Origin: Streptomyces aurantiogriseus
GTDB taxonomy: Bacteria > Actinomycetota > Actinomycetes > Streptomycetales > Streptomycetaceae
DNA length: 64,000 nt
Assembly: GCF_014649375.1 (NCBI RefSeq)
Contig: NZ_BMSX01000007.1
Location: forward strand, 332,467 to 396,466
Direction of reading: 5' to 3'
Within the stretch, counting starts at the first letter, position 1. Each line of letters begins with the position of its first letter. Below the pieces are notes generated by a model. It ran no database searches and was not told the DNA's origin. It saw only the letters and a list, made by a program, of their open reading frames with translations. Position numbers and translations under genes: made by a program. Positions 1-9,252 of this stretch are shown piece after piece.

Positions 1-2
1 TC

Positions 3-866
3 ACCCAGCTCAAGGGCCGCGTCTCCGGCGTGAACGCCGAGGTCTACGTCTGGCTGCCCCCGCAGTACGACGATCCCGCCTACCGGCACCGCACCTTCCC
101 CGTCGTCGAACTGCTGCCGGGTTACCCGGGATCGGCGAAGTCCTGGTTCGGGACGCTGCGCGCGCACGAGCAGCTGCTGCCGCTGATGAAGGAGGGCAAG
201 GTCGCGCCGTTCATCCTGGTCGCGCCGCGCACCACGCTGCTGCCCGGGGTGGACACCGGCTGCGCGAACATCCCCGGCACCGTCAACGCCGACTCCTGGC
301 TGAGCATCGACGTACCGAAGATGGTCACGGACAACTTCCGGGCCGAGCCCGCGCCCAAGGGCTGGGCGGTCGCCGGGTACTCGGCCGGGGCGCACTGCGC
401 AGCCAAGCTGGCCGTCGCCCACCCCGACCGCTACCGGGCCGCGGTGAGCCTGTCCGGCTACAACGACCCGATCGCCGAACGCACCTCCCTGGCCGCGCAG
501 AGCCGCACCCTGCGCGAGCAGAACAACCCCTGCGTGCTGCTGCGGAAGGCCGCCGCACCGCCGGCCGTCGCCCTGTACGTCTCCGGCCAGCCGGGCGACG
601 GCTACGAGGCCGGCGTGGCGCTGGAACAGGAGGCCAAGGCGCCGACCACCGTGCATGTCGTCTACGTCCCGAAGGGCGCGGGCGGTCACACGATGGCGCT
701 GTGGCGGCCGCAGGTGGTGCCGGCGTTCCGCTGGCTGACCGTACAGATGGGCCAGGCCCACAGCCTGACGGGCGCTACTCCTCGCGGACCGTCGAGCGAC
801 GGTTCCACGCACGCGGAGCTCGCCAGTGGAACCGCATCGCGAGCAGCCGCAGGACGAAGGCCGTGA
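3..866 (+). CDS. Alpha/beta-hydrolase esterase (putative esterase family), 5'-partial
   Basis: The reading frame is already open at base 3, so the true start lies outside the window. The visible part matches the putative-esterase (esterase D / mycolyltransferase-like) fold: a strand-turn PVVELLPGYPG for the oxyanion region, then the nucleophile elbow GYSAG (serine near visible residue 125) followed by LSGYND, and a late GGHTMALW that supplies the histidine. Proteins of this kind in Streptomyces often carry N-terminal membrane segments, which would be upstream. The C-terminal 30 or so residues are low-complexity and overlap the convergent channel gene by 92 bp, so the end may be extended by a recent loss of the original stop. 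The substrate is unknown. Confidence 0.8.
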   Translation, partial: TQLKGRVSGVNAEVYVWLPPQYDDPAYRHRTFPVVELLPGYPGSAKSWFGTLRAHEQLLPLMKEGKVAPFILVAPRTTLLPGVDTGCANIPGTVNADSWLSIDVPKMVTDNFRAEPAPKGWAVAGYSAGAHCAAKLAVAHPDRYRAAVSLSGYNDPIAERTSLAAQSRTLREQNNPCVLLRKAAAPPAVALYVSGQPGDGYEAGVALEQEAKAPTTVHVVYVPKGAGGHTMALWRPQVVPAFRWLTVQMGQAHSLTGATPRGPSSDGSTHAELASGTASRAAAGRRP

Positions 867-1452
867 CCGCGGCCGCCCCACTCGCCAGCGGGGTGAGAAC
901 GTCGTAGCGGATGCAGAGCACCACCATCGTGGCGCCGACGATCGCCGGGACCGCGTAGAGGTCGCGGTCCCAGCGCAGCAGCGAGGGCACCTCGTTGGCG
1001 AGGACGTCCCGCAGCACACCGCCGCCGACGGCGGTGGCCAGGCCCATGACCGCCGAGGCGGTGAGGCCCAGGCCGTGGTCGTACGCCTTCGTCGTGCCCG
1101 TGACGCAGAACAGGCCGAGGCCGGCCGCGTCGAAGACGTTCACGCCCGTCTGGATGCGCTCCACGTGCGGGTGGAGGAAGAAGACCAGCAGGGCGGCGAG
1201 CAGCGGGGTGAGGAAGTACCCCAGATCCGTGAAGGCCGCGGGCGGTACGGCGCCGATGACCACGTCCCGGAACAGCCCGCCGCCCAGCGCGGTGACCTCG
1301 GCGAGCACGGCGATGCCGAAGACGTCGAAGTTCTTGCGGACGGCCAGCAGCGCACCGGAGATGGCGAAGACGAAGATGCCGATCAGGTCGAGGGTGTGCT
1401 GAACGGAAGGGCTGAAGAGTTGCTGGAGCACCCTTCCATTCTTACTCAACAC
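775..1452 (-). CDS. TRIC-type (UPF0126) cation channel membrane protein
   Basis: This is a hydrophobic protein of 225 residues with seven predicted membrane spans arranged as two internal repeats. Each repeat ends in a glycine-rich motif, ALGGGLFRDVVIG and AVGGGVLRDVLANE, which is the hallmark of the UPF0126/TRIC family. Prokaryotic TRIC proteins are trimeric potassium-permeable channels. The called GTG lies only 2 nt after the terminator hairpin of the upstream transporter operon, so its ribosome-binding site would be inside the stem. A second GTG at 1431 (protein starting MLQQLFSP) would lose no membrane segment but has a purine run too close to it. The 3' end overlaps the convergent esterase frame. 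Confidence 0.85.
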   Translation of the reverse strand: MLSKNGRVLQQLFSPSVQHTLDLIGIFVFAISGALLAVRKNFDVFGIAVLAEVTALGGGLFRDVVIGAVPPAAFTDLGYFLTPLLAALLVFFLHPHVERIQTGVNVFDAAGLGLFCVTGTTKAYDHGLGLTASAVMGLATAVGGGVLRDVLANEVPSLLRWDRDLYAVPAIVGATMVVLCIRYDVLTPLASGAAAVTAFVLRLLAMRFHWRAPRAWNRRSTVREE

Positions 1453-1453
1453 A

Positions 1454-1486
1454 GAGCCCCCGCCTTACATTGCAAGGCGGGGGCTC
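1454..1486 (-). terminator. Rho-independent-type hairpin after the peptide-transporter operon
   Basis: A perfect 13-bp inverted repeat (arms 1454-1466 and 1474-1486, 7-nt loop) sits 8 nt beyond the stop of the last transporter ATPase gene. No clear U-tract follows, as is usual in Streptomyces. It also lies immediately in front of the GTG called for the channel gene. Confidence 0.8.
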
Positions 1487-1494
1487 GGTCTGGC

Positions 1495-2766
1495 TTACTT
1501 CTCGTCGGCTTCCTTGGTGACCTGGGTCTCCTTGGGGGCCTTCGTGCCCTTGGCGGCCTCGGTCTCCGCGGCGGCCTCGACCTCCTCAGCGGCCTCCGCG
1601 GCGGCCTCGACCTCCGCCGCCACCGCCGCCGACGTCTCCGCCGACTCCGCGAGCACCTCGTCGGCCACCAGCTCCGCCGCCTCCTTCGCGGCGGTCAGCA
1701 GGACGGTGTCCTGCGGGGCCTGGTCCGCGAAGTTCTCCGGGTGGTGGCAGGCGACCTGCTGGCCGGGCCGCAGCTCGATCAGCTTGGGCTCGGTGGTCTT
1801 GCAGATCTCCGTCGCCTTCCAGCACCGGGTGTGGAAGCGGCAGCCGCTCGGCGGGGAGATCGGCGAGGGCACGTCACCCTTGAGCAGGATCCGCTCGCTC
1901 TTGGCGTTCTTGCGCCGGGGATCCGGGATCGGCACCGCCGACATCAGCGCCTTGGTGTACGGGTGCATCGGCGACTTGTACAGCAGGTCGCGGTCGGCGA
2001 GCTCCACGATCTTGCCGAGGTACATCACCGCGATCCGGTCCGAGACGTGCCGGACGACCGAGAGGTCGTGCGCGATGATCACGTACGTCAGGCCGAGCTC
2101 CTCCTGGAGGTCGTCGAGGAGGTTCACCACCTGCGCCTGGATCGACACGTCCAGCGCGGACACCGGCTCGTCCGCGACGACCAGCTTCGGGTTGAGCGCG
2201 AGCGCGCGGGCGATGCCGATGCGCTGACGCTGACCGCCGGAGAACTCGTGCGGGTAGCGGTTGTAGTGCTCGGGGTTGAGACCCACGACCGACAGCAGCC
2301 GCTGCACTTCCTTCTTGATGCCGCCCTCGGGCTCGACGCCCTGCAGCTTGAAGGGAGCGCCGATGATCGTGCCGATGGTGTGGCGCGGGTTCAGCGACGA
2401 GTACGGGTCCTGGAAGATCATCTGCACATCGCGGCGGAGCGGACGCATGCCCGCGACGCCGAGGTGCGTGATGTCCTTGCCCTGGAACTCGACCTTGCCA
2501 CCGGTCGGTTCGAGCAGGCGGGTGATCAGCCGGCCCATCGTGGACTTGCCGCAACCGGACTCGCCCACGACGCCGAGCGTCTCGCCGGAGCGGACCTCGA
2601 AGTCGAGGCCGTCGACCGCGTGCACCGCGCCGACCTGCCGCTGGAGCAGGCCCTTCTTGATCGGGAAGTGCTTCTGCAGGCCGGTGACCTTGAGCAGCAC
2701 CTCGCCACCGGTACGGTCTTCGCCCTCGCTCTGCGCGGGAATCGTCACCGCTTTCTCGTCACTCAC
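1495..2766 (-). CDS. Peptide ABC transporter ATP-binding protein, OppF/DppF-type
   Basis: This ATPase would energise uptake of di- or oligopeptides through the two permeases encoded upstream. Walker A (GESGCGKST, residues 68-76), the Q-loop region MIFQDPYSSL, the signature FSGGQRQR and Walker B with D-loop (VVADEPVSALD) are all intact. A C-terminal oligo_HPY-type region carries four spaced cysteines (CRF, RCW, ICK, ACHH), as in Dpp/Opp ATPases. After about residue 340 there is an unusual tail of roughly 80 residues rich in Ala, Glu and Lys, which is not part of the family core. The GTG start overlaps the stop of the preceding ATPase gene by 4 bp (GTGA), indicating translational coupling. Confidence 0.93.
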   Translation of the reverse strand: MSDEKAVTIPAQSEGEDRTGGEVLLKVTGLQKHFPIKKGLLQRQVGAVHAVDGLDFEVRSGETLGVVGESGCGKSTMGRLITRLLEPTGGKVEFQGKDITHLGVAGMRPLRRDVQMIFQDPYSSLNPRHTIGTIIGAPFKLQGVEPEGGIKKEVQRLLSVVGLNPEHYNRYPHEFSGGQRQRIGIARALALNPKLVVADEPVSALDVSIQAQVVNLLDDLQEELGLTYVIIAHDLSVVRHVSDRIAVMYLGKIVELADRDLLYKSPMHPYTKALMSAVPIPDPRRKNAKSERILLKGDVPSPISPPSGCRFHTRCWKATEICKTTEPKLIELRPGQQVACHHPENFADQAPQDTVLLTAAKEAAELVADEVLAESAETSAAVAAEVEAAAEAAEEVEAAAETEAAKGTKAPKETQVTKEADEK

Positions 2767-3856
2767 AGCTTCGGCGCAATCTCTTCGGTCCAGATACGCT
2801 CCCGCTGCTCCTTGCTCAGGTGGCAGGCGGCCCAGTGCCGGCTGCCGACCTCGGCCAGCTCGGGGCGGACCGTGCGGGTGACGTCGTCCTTCGGGAGGTC
2901 CGCGTACGGGCAGCGCGGGTTGAAGGCGCAGCCGGACGGGACGTTGATCAGGGAGGGCGGGGAGCCCTTGACCGGGATCAGGCGCTCCTGCTGCTCGCGG
3001 TCCAGACGCGGCATAGAGCCGAGCAGGCCCCAGGTGTAGGGGTGACGGGGCTCGTAGAACACCTTCTCGGCGGGTCCGCGCTCGACGCAGCGGCCGCCGT
3101 ACATCACCAGGATGTCGTCGGCCAGCTCGGCGACGACGCCCAGGTCGTGGGTGATGACGATGACCGCGGAGCCGAACTCCTTCTGCAGATCGCGGATGAG
3201 GTCGAGGATCTGCGCCTGGACGGTCACGTCGAGGGCGGTCGTCGGCTCGTCCGCGATGAGCAGCTCGGGGTTGTTCACCAGCGACATCGCGATCATCGCG
3301 CGCTGGCGCATACCGCCGGAGAACTCGTGCGGGTAGTTGTCCACCCGCTTGTCCGGCTGCGGGATGCCCACCCGGTCGAGCATCTCGACCGCGCGCCGCC
3401 GGGCGGTCTTCTTGTCGACGTCGTGGTGGATGCGGTACGCCTCCACGATCTGCTGGCCGATCGTGTAGTACGGGTGCAGCGCCGACAGCGGATCCTGGAA
3501 GATCATCGCCATCTCGCGGCCGCGCAGCTTACGCACGTGGTCGGGGTCGGCGGACAGCAGCTCGGTGCCGTCCAGCCAGATCTCGCCGGAGATCTGCGCC
3601 TTGCGCTTGCCGTACTGGCCCGCGGTGTGCAGACCCATGATCCCCAGCGAGGTCACCGACTTGCCGGAGCCGGACTCGCCCACGATGCCGAGGGTCTTGC
3701 CCTTCTCCAGCTGGAAGCTGAGCCCGTCGACGGACTTGACCAGGCCGTCGTCGGTCGGGAAGTGCACCTTCAGGTCGCGCACTTCGAGGAAGGAGGTCGG
3801 CGCGGGCGAGGCGCCCGTGGGCTCGCCCACGGCGGCTCCCGTCTTGCTGAGTTCCG

Positions 3857-3860
<4 letters not shown>
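2763..3860 (-). CDS. Peptide ABC transporter ATP-binding protein, OppD/DppD-type
   Basis: This 365-residue ATPase is the partner of the downstream OppF-like protein. Walker A is GESGSGKSV (residues 61-69), the Q-loop motif is MIFQDPLSAL, the signature is FSGGMRQR, and Walker B is LLIADEPTTALD. The C-terminal oligo_HPY region has the motif SGCAFNPRCPYA and a later AACH cysteine. The start used here (ATG at 3860, MTELSKTG) overlaps the stop of the permease gene by 4 bp (ATGA). Longer frames reaching to 4913 only read the permease gene out of frame. It belongs to a tightly coupled five-gene operon. Confidence 0.93.
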
Positions 3861-4855
<995 letters not shown>

Positions 4856-4876
4856 AGCTCTCGGCCCGCCGCGGAG

Positions 4877-4907
4877 GCGGGCCACCGGAGGTCTTCCGGT
4901 GGCCCGC
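4877..4907 (-). terminator. Intercistronic hairpin between binding-protein and permease genes
   Basis: A perfect 13-bp stem with a 5-nt loop lies between the binding-lipoprotein gene and the permease gene. Hairpins here commonly stabilise or partly terminate the upstream message, so that the binding protein is made in excess over the membrane complex. That role is inferred from position. Confidence 0.65.
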
Positions 4908-4963
4908 ACTCACGCCGCGCCGGCCTTCACCTGCCTTTCGTGCCGTACGGCGGGTGTGCCGGT

Positions 4964-6763
4964 TTACTTCTGCGGGTTCTTCAGACCGAGGTTGACGAAG
5001 TCGTACTGACCGCTGTAGCCGTCGGTCGTGTAGACGTTCGCCAGGTTGTCCGAGCGCCAGTTGATGAACTTCTCGAACACGAAGGGCAGGTAGTACGCGC
5101 CCTCCATGACCTTGTGGTTGATCTCCGTGGCGATCTTGGCCTTGCCGGCGTCGTCCAGCGTGTTGACGTACGAGTCGAACAGACCGTCGATCGTCTTGTC
5201 GTTGATCAGCGCGTAGTTGTTGTTACCGCTCTGCTGGATGTACTTGCTGCTCCACAGCGGCAGACCGTAGCCCTGGACGGACGGGAAGTCGGGGCCCCAG
5301 CCCATGATGATGATGCCGTAGCCCTTCTTCTTCACGTTCTCGGGGCTACCGATGATGCCGGAGGTCTGCGAGCCGTCGTACTGGTCGATCTCGGCGGTGA
5401 TGCCGATCTTCTTCAGCGACGCCTGCAGGGACTGGGCGGTGGCCACCTCGACCGGCTTGTTGTTGCGGACCGCGATGGTGGTCTTGAAGCCGTTCGGCTG
5501 ACCGCAGGCCTTCAGCGCTTCCTTGGCCTTGGCGACGTTGCCGTTCTTGTTGGCACCGTTGAGCTCGTACGGGTCGTACTTCTGGCCCTCGGAGCCGGGG
5601 ACGGACGGCGGCAGCATGTTGGTGCCGATGTCACCACCGGCGACGGGGCCGCCGCGCGCGGTCTGCAGCGACACGTGGTCGGCGCCGTAGATGACGGCCT
5701 TGCGGCACTCGATGTTGTCGAACGGCTTCACGCTCTGCGGGAAGACCGCGTAACGGATGTAGCCGGAGACCGGGTTGTCCAGGTTGGCCTTGTGCTGCTT
5801 CAGGGCGGTGGTGCGGCCCTGCGGCGACATGCCGGTCTGGTTGAGGTCGAGGTCCAGGTCACCGCTGATCAGACGCTGGTCCAGCTGGTTGGCGTCCGAG
5901 AAGAACTGGATGGTGATCTTGTCCGGGTACGCCTTGCGGACCGGGTCGGACTCCTGCTTCCAGGAGGTGTTGCGGACCAGGGTGAGGTCCTTGCCCGGGT
6001 TGTAGGACTCGAACTTGTACGGCCCCGAGGAGAACGGGTGCAGCTGGTACTTGGCCTTCGTGTCCTTGTCCTGGCGGACCGGCGAGGCCGAGATCAGGCC
6101 CAGCATCTCCTCGAAGTCCGAGTTGGCCTTCGGGAGCTTGAAGACGATGGTCTTGTCGTCCGGCGTCTCGATGGCCTTCAGGCCGAGCTTGTCCGCGGAG
6201 GTGTCCTTGTACGGGCCCTTGTACGTGCCGTTGGGGTCGAGCACGTCCTTCAGGTACGTCGGACCGCCGGACAGCACGTCCTGCGCCCACACACGCTCGA
6301 TGCCGTACTTCACGTCCTTGGACGTGATCGGCTTGCCGTCCTCCCAGGTGACGCCGTCACGCAGGGTGTACGTGTAGGTCTTGCCGTCGTCGGTGACCTT
6401 GGCGAGCCCCGTGGCGAGGTCCGGGGTGAGCTCGGCGCCGGCCTTGCCGGGCTCCGCCTTGTTCGTGACGAGCTGACGGCTGTAGTAGCGCGCGAAGTTC
6501 CACATCATGCCGTAGTAACCGCGCGTGGTGTCCCAGGAGTCGGCGTCCTGGGCGGCACCGAACTTCAGCGTGCCGCCCTTCTTGGCCAGGGAAGCCTGGG
6601 CGACCTTGTTGTTCGCGGCGTCGAAGCCGGCGGCGCCGTTCTTCGAGCCGCCGTCGCCGTCGTCCGAACCGCCGCCGCACGCCGCCGTGGTCAGCAGCGC
6701 GGCGACCGCGGCAGCAGCGGCCAACGCCTGCTTGCGCCGCCCTGAGGTGCGTTGGGTAGTCAC
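4964..6763 (-). CDS. Peptide-binding lipoprotein of ABC transporter (SBP family 5)
   Basis: This is an extracytoplasmic solute-binding protein of family 5 (599 residues), anchored as a lipoprotein. The N-terminus is Arg/Lys-rich, followed by a hydrophobic stretch and the lipobox LTTAAC with cysteine at residue 29. Family-5 landmarks are present: the TYTYTLRDGVTWEDGKPITS segment, then DVKYGIERV, and a C-terminal WGPDFP region. GTG 6763 has a GGAGGA ribosome-binding site 9 nt upstream. It is the second gene of the operon and is separated from the downstream permease gene by a strong hairpin. Specificity cannot be read from sequence; peptides are the default expectation. Confidence 0.92.
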   Translation of the reverse strand: MTTQRTSGRRKQALAAAAAVAALLTTAACGGGSDDGDGGSKNGAAGFDAANNKVAQASLAKKGGTLKFGAAQDADSWDTTRGYYGMMWNFARYYSRQLVTNKAEPGKAGAELTPDLATGLAKVTDDGKTYTYTLRDGVTWEDGKPITSKDVKYGIERVWAQDVLSGGPTYLKDVLDPNGTYKGPYKDTSADKLGLKAIETPDDKTIVFKLPKANSDFEEMLGLISASPVRQDKDTKAKYQLHPFSSGPYKFESYNPGKDLTLVRNTSWKQESDPVRKAYPDKITIQFFSDANQLDQRLISGDLDLDLNQTGMSPQGRTTALKQHKANLDNPVSGYIRYAVFPQSVKPFDNIECRKAVIYGADHVSLQTARGGPVAGGDIGTNMLPPSVPGSEGQKYDPYELNGANKNGNVAKAKEALKACGQPNGFKTTIAVRNNKPVEVATAQSLQASLKKIGITAEIDQYDGSQTSGIIGSPENVKKKGYGIIIMGWGPDFPSVQGYGLPLWSSKYIQQSGNNNYALINDKTIDGLFDSYVNTLDDAGKAKIATEINHKVMEGAYYLPFVFEKFINWRSDNLANVYTTDGYSGQYDFVNLGLKNPQK

Positions 6764-6831
6764 GATCTCGGATCCTCCGGATTAGATGAGAGACCCCGTG
6801 CTGGTGCCACGGGACGCTTGGGTACGGCAGT

Positions 6832-7839
6832 TCAGCGGGAGCCCTTCGGGTCCAGCGCGTCACGCACGCCGTCGCCGAAGAGGTTGAAGGCAAGAACGGT
6901 GATGAAGATCGCCACGCCCGGGACCACCATGTACATGGGGTCCGACTCGAAGTAGTCGATCGCGCTCGAGAGCATCTGCCCCCAGGAGGCCGTGGGCGGC
7001 TTGACGCCCACGCCCAGGAAGCTGAGCGCCGCCTCGGTGAGGATGTTGGTGGGGATCATCATCGTCGTGTACACGACGATCGGGGCGACGAGGTTCGGCA
7101 GCAGTTCCTTGAACAGGATGTACAGCCGTCCCGCGCCCAGCGATCGGGCCGCCTCGACGTACTCGCGCTCACGCAGCGAGAGCGTCTGGCCGCGCACCAC
7201 GCGTCCGATGTAGGGCCAGCCGAAGAAGCCGATGACCAGGATCATCACGAAGACGCGCACGCCCGTGCCGGTCAGCCCCAGCATCTCGTTCGGCATGACG
7301 GAGACCAGCGCGATGATGAACAGCAGCTGCGGGAAGGCCAGCAGGCCGTCCATGACGCGGCTGATGAGGGAGTCCACCCAGCCGCCGAAGAAGCCGGCGA
7401 GGATACCCAGGACGGTGCCGAGGATGACGGCCACCACGGCCGACATGAAGCCGACCAGCAGGGAGATCCGGGCGCCGTAGAGGATGCGGGCGAAGATGTC
7501 GCGGCCGTTGACCGGCTCGACGCCCAGCAGGTGGTCGCCGCTCACGCCGCCCAGCGAGCCCGTGGGCGTGCCGAACAGCGGGTCGATCAGGTCCTCGTGG
7601 TACTCGTTCGGGTCCTGGCCGACCAGGTTGGTGATGACCGGGGCGAGCAGGGCGATCACGATGAGCACGAGCACGACGACGCCGCCCGTCAGGGCGAGCT
7701 TGTCCCGCTTCAGGCGCTCCCAGGCGATCCGGCCCAGGGAACGGCCCTGTACGGCCTTAGCGCCCGCGGTGGCGACCGCCGCTTCCTCGGCCGCGCTCGG
7801 GGCCGCTTCCGCGGTCGGCTCGTGCAATGGTGCCGTCAT
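6832..7839 (-). CDS. Peptide ABC transporter permease, OppC/DppC-type
   Basis: This inner-membrane permease of the OppC type (335 residues) has a cytoplasmic, Ala/Glu-rich N-terminus and a first membrane helix near residues 43-65. An extracytoplasmic loop follows with the motif DHLLGVEPVNGRDIFARILYGAR, which is typical of OppC, then five helices with the EAA loop YVEAARSLGAG. It is the first gene of the operon, ahead of the binding protein, whereas many peptide operons place the binding protein first. ATG 7839 is preceded by GAGAGGGG. The non-coding region 7840-8235 should hold the operon promoter. Confidence 0.92.
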   Translation of the reverse strand: MTAPLHEPTAEAAPSAAEEAAVATAGAKAVQGRSLGRIAWERLKRDKLALTGGVVVLVLIVIALLAPVITNLVGQDPNEYHEDLIDPLFGTPTGSLGGVSGDHLLGVEPVNGRDIFARILYGARISLLVGFMSAVVAVILGTVLGILAGFFGGWVDSLISRVMDGLLAFPQLLFIIALVSVMPNEMLGLTGTGVRVFVMILVIGFFGWPYIGRVVRGQTLSLREREYVEAARSLGAGRLYILFKELLPNLVAPIVVYTTMMIPTNILTEAALSFLGVGVKPPTASWGQMLSSAIDYFESDPMYMVVPGVAIFITVLAFNLFGDGVRDALDPKGSR

Positions 7840-8235
7840 CTGGCAGGGACCCCTCTCACAACCGGCGGTAGCCGGCCCGCACTTGCCGCGGTAGCGGCGT
7901 CATCAGTCCGTCGTACGCAGGGGTGAACCACCCCTGGAGCGGGAGTCTTCAACGCTTTGGCGATCTGTTGCCAGACTTGGCAGTGAAAGGATGCGTAAAC
8001 GTGATACGGGCTGCAGGGTTCCGTTATCCGGACGGTGGGTAACGACCCTCGGACGGTGACCTGTTGGGGCAGAACGGTCTAGAAGCGGACCAACCGCCCC
8101 TATCTACGCGCGAAGACGAGCCGTGGCCGCCCCGCGGGAGGGGGCGACGGACGGCGGACCGGCTGAAGGTTGGGAGAGCGTTGGGGAAGCGTTGAGCGAG
8201 GGTTGCCGAAGGCTTGGCGGGGGCTTGGCGGAGCG
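7840..8235. other. Non-coding region upstream of the peptide-transporter operon
   Basis: About 400 bp without a supportable gene. It must contain the promoter of the minus-strand transporter operon and the end of the SseB-family transcript. I see no confident -10/-35 pair. From 8164 to 8235 the DNA has short degenerate repeats of a TTGG-GCG type. A proline-rich open frame across 8100-8315 is judged to be chance. Confidence 0.5.
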
Positions 8236-9036
8236 TCAGTAGCGTCCGGCGGGAGGGTAGCCGTAGCCCGCGGCGGGGGCCTGCTGGGCCGGTGCGGCGG
8301 GGGCGTGGGCCTCACGGTCGTAGAACGGGCGGGCGTGCGCCCGCATCCACATCACGACCGGGTCGTAGTCGTCACTCATGGCGACCGTCGACACCGGCAG
8401 CCCCTCCGGGACCGCGCCGATCGACTGCTGCATCATCGCCCGCACCGCGTCCACGGCCGACGGGGAGGTGTCGTACACGTCGAGCCCGAGAGCGAGGTAG
8501 GGCGCGCCCAGGGCCGGCTGCACCCAGGCGCGGCGCAGCGAGCGCAGGGCCGGGGTGCGATGGGCGTTCTGCGCGAGCAGGGCGTAGAACTGCGGGATCT
8601 CGATGGCGGGTTCGGACAGGCGCAGCGGTCCGGCCGGCTGCCGGTCCAGGCCGGTCGCGATCCGGCGCAGGTCGAGCCAGGGGATGCCGACGCCGCCGCC
8701 CGGGGCGTGCGGGTTCAGCCAGAGGCCGTAGTGGTCCGGGTACAACGTGCGCGCCACGTCCAGGCCGTCGACCACCTCGTACGACCTGTTCCAGCCGCTG
8801 GCCGAGAGCTCCTGGGCGGAGGTGACACAGGGGGCGTAGCCGTGGCCCTCGACCTCCATCGTGCCGTACTGGGCGTCCGGGGAGCCGGCCTGGCCCTGCC
8901 ACAGCAGCATCCAGACCTGGCCGGTGGTCGGGGTCGCGAGCGCGCGCAGGAGCGCCTCGTAGGCGTCGTACCGCCCGGGCGTGACCTGGCGCAGCATGTG
9001 CTCGACCGTCCCGGCCGCGATGCCGCTGGCGCTCAC
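8236..9036 (-). CDS. SseB-family protein (enhanced serine sensitivity family), copy 1
   Basis: A cytosolic protein of 266 residues with no signal or membrane segment. It resembles SseB-family proteins: an N-terminal domain with LYPDHYGLWLNPHAPGGGVG, and a C-terminal domain with GLDVYDTSP and a terminal FYDRE motif. Escherichia coli SseB was named for an effect on serine sensitivity; its biochemical role is unknown. The last 20 residues are Pro/Ala/Gly/Tyr-rich. A related gene follows the same C-terminal pattern (ARPFYDRE here, VRPFYTRAQ there) at 9253-10059, so the two are probably an old tandem duplication. The serine/glycine operon nearby makes the name suggestive, but no link is shown. Confidence 0.78.
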   Translation of the reverse strand: MSASGIAAGTVEHMLRQVTPGRYDAYEALLRALATPTTGQVWMLLWQGQAGSPDAQYGTMEVEGHGYAPCVTSAQELSASGWNRSYEVVDGLDVARTLYPDHYGLWLNPHAPGGGVGIPWLDLRRIATGLDRQPAGPLRLSEPAIEIPQFYALLAQNAHRTPALRSLRRAWVQPALGAPYLALGLDVYDTSPSAVDAVRAMMQQSIGAVPEGLPVSTVAMSDDYDPVVMWMRAHARPFYDREAHAPAAPAQQAPAAGYGYPPAGRY

Positions 9037-9087
9037 CTGTACCGCCCCTTCGATTAGTTGCCCCGCTTTATGGAGAACAGCTTAGGT

Positions 9088-9243
9088 GGCTCCGCCGACA
9101 ACGGGCGCCCACCGAGGGGTGGGTTTCGCCGTGGGCGGGTGCGGGGGGCTCCGCCGGCAGCAGGCGCCCACTGAGGGGTCCGTTGTTCGCCGTTGGCGGG
9201 TGCGGGTGGTCTTGGGCTGGTCGCGCCGTTCCCCGCGCCCCTT
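9088..9243. repeat. Tandem 59-bp intergenic repeat plus a Streptomyces dispersed motif
   Basis: Two imperfect direct copies start at 9088 and 9147 (GGCTCCGCCG...GGGCGGGTGCGG). They are followed at 9219-9243 by the motif GGTCGCGC-GTTCCCCGCGCC. I recognise this motif as a phrase scattered through Streptomyces intergenic regions, often near gene ends. It lies between the two SseB-family genes. Confidence 0.7.
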
Positions 9244-9252
9244 CAGGCGGGT

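Noticed and set aside
8100..8315. 71-codon proline/arginine-rich frame on the minus strand
   Set aside because: It overlaps the end of an SseB-family gene in another frame, has no ribosome-binding site and shows composition-driven residues only.
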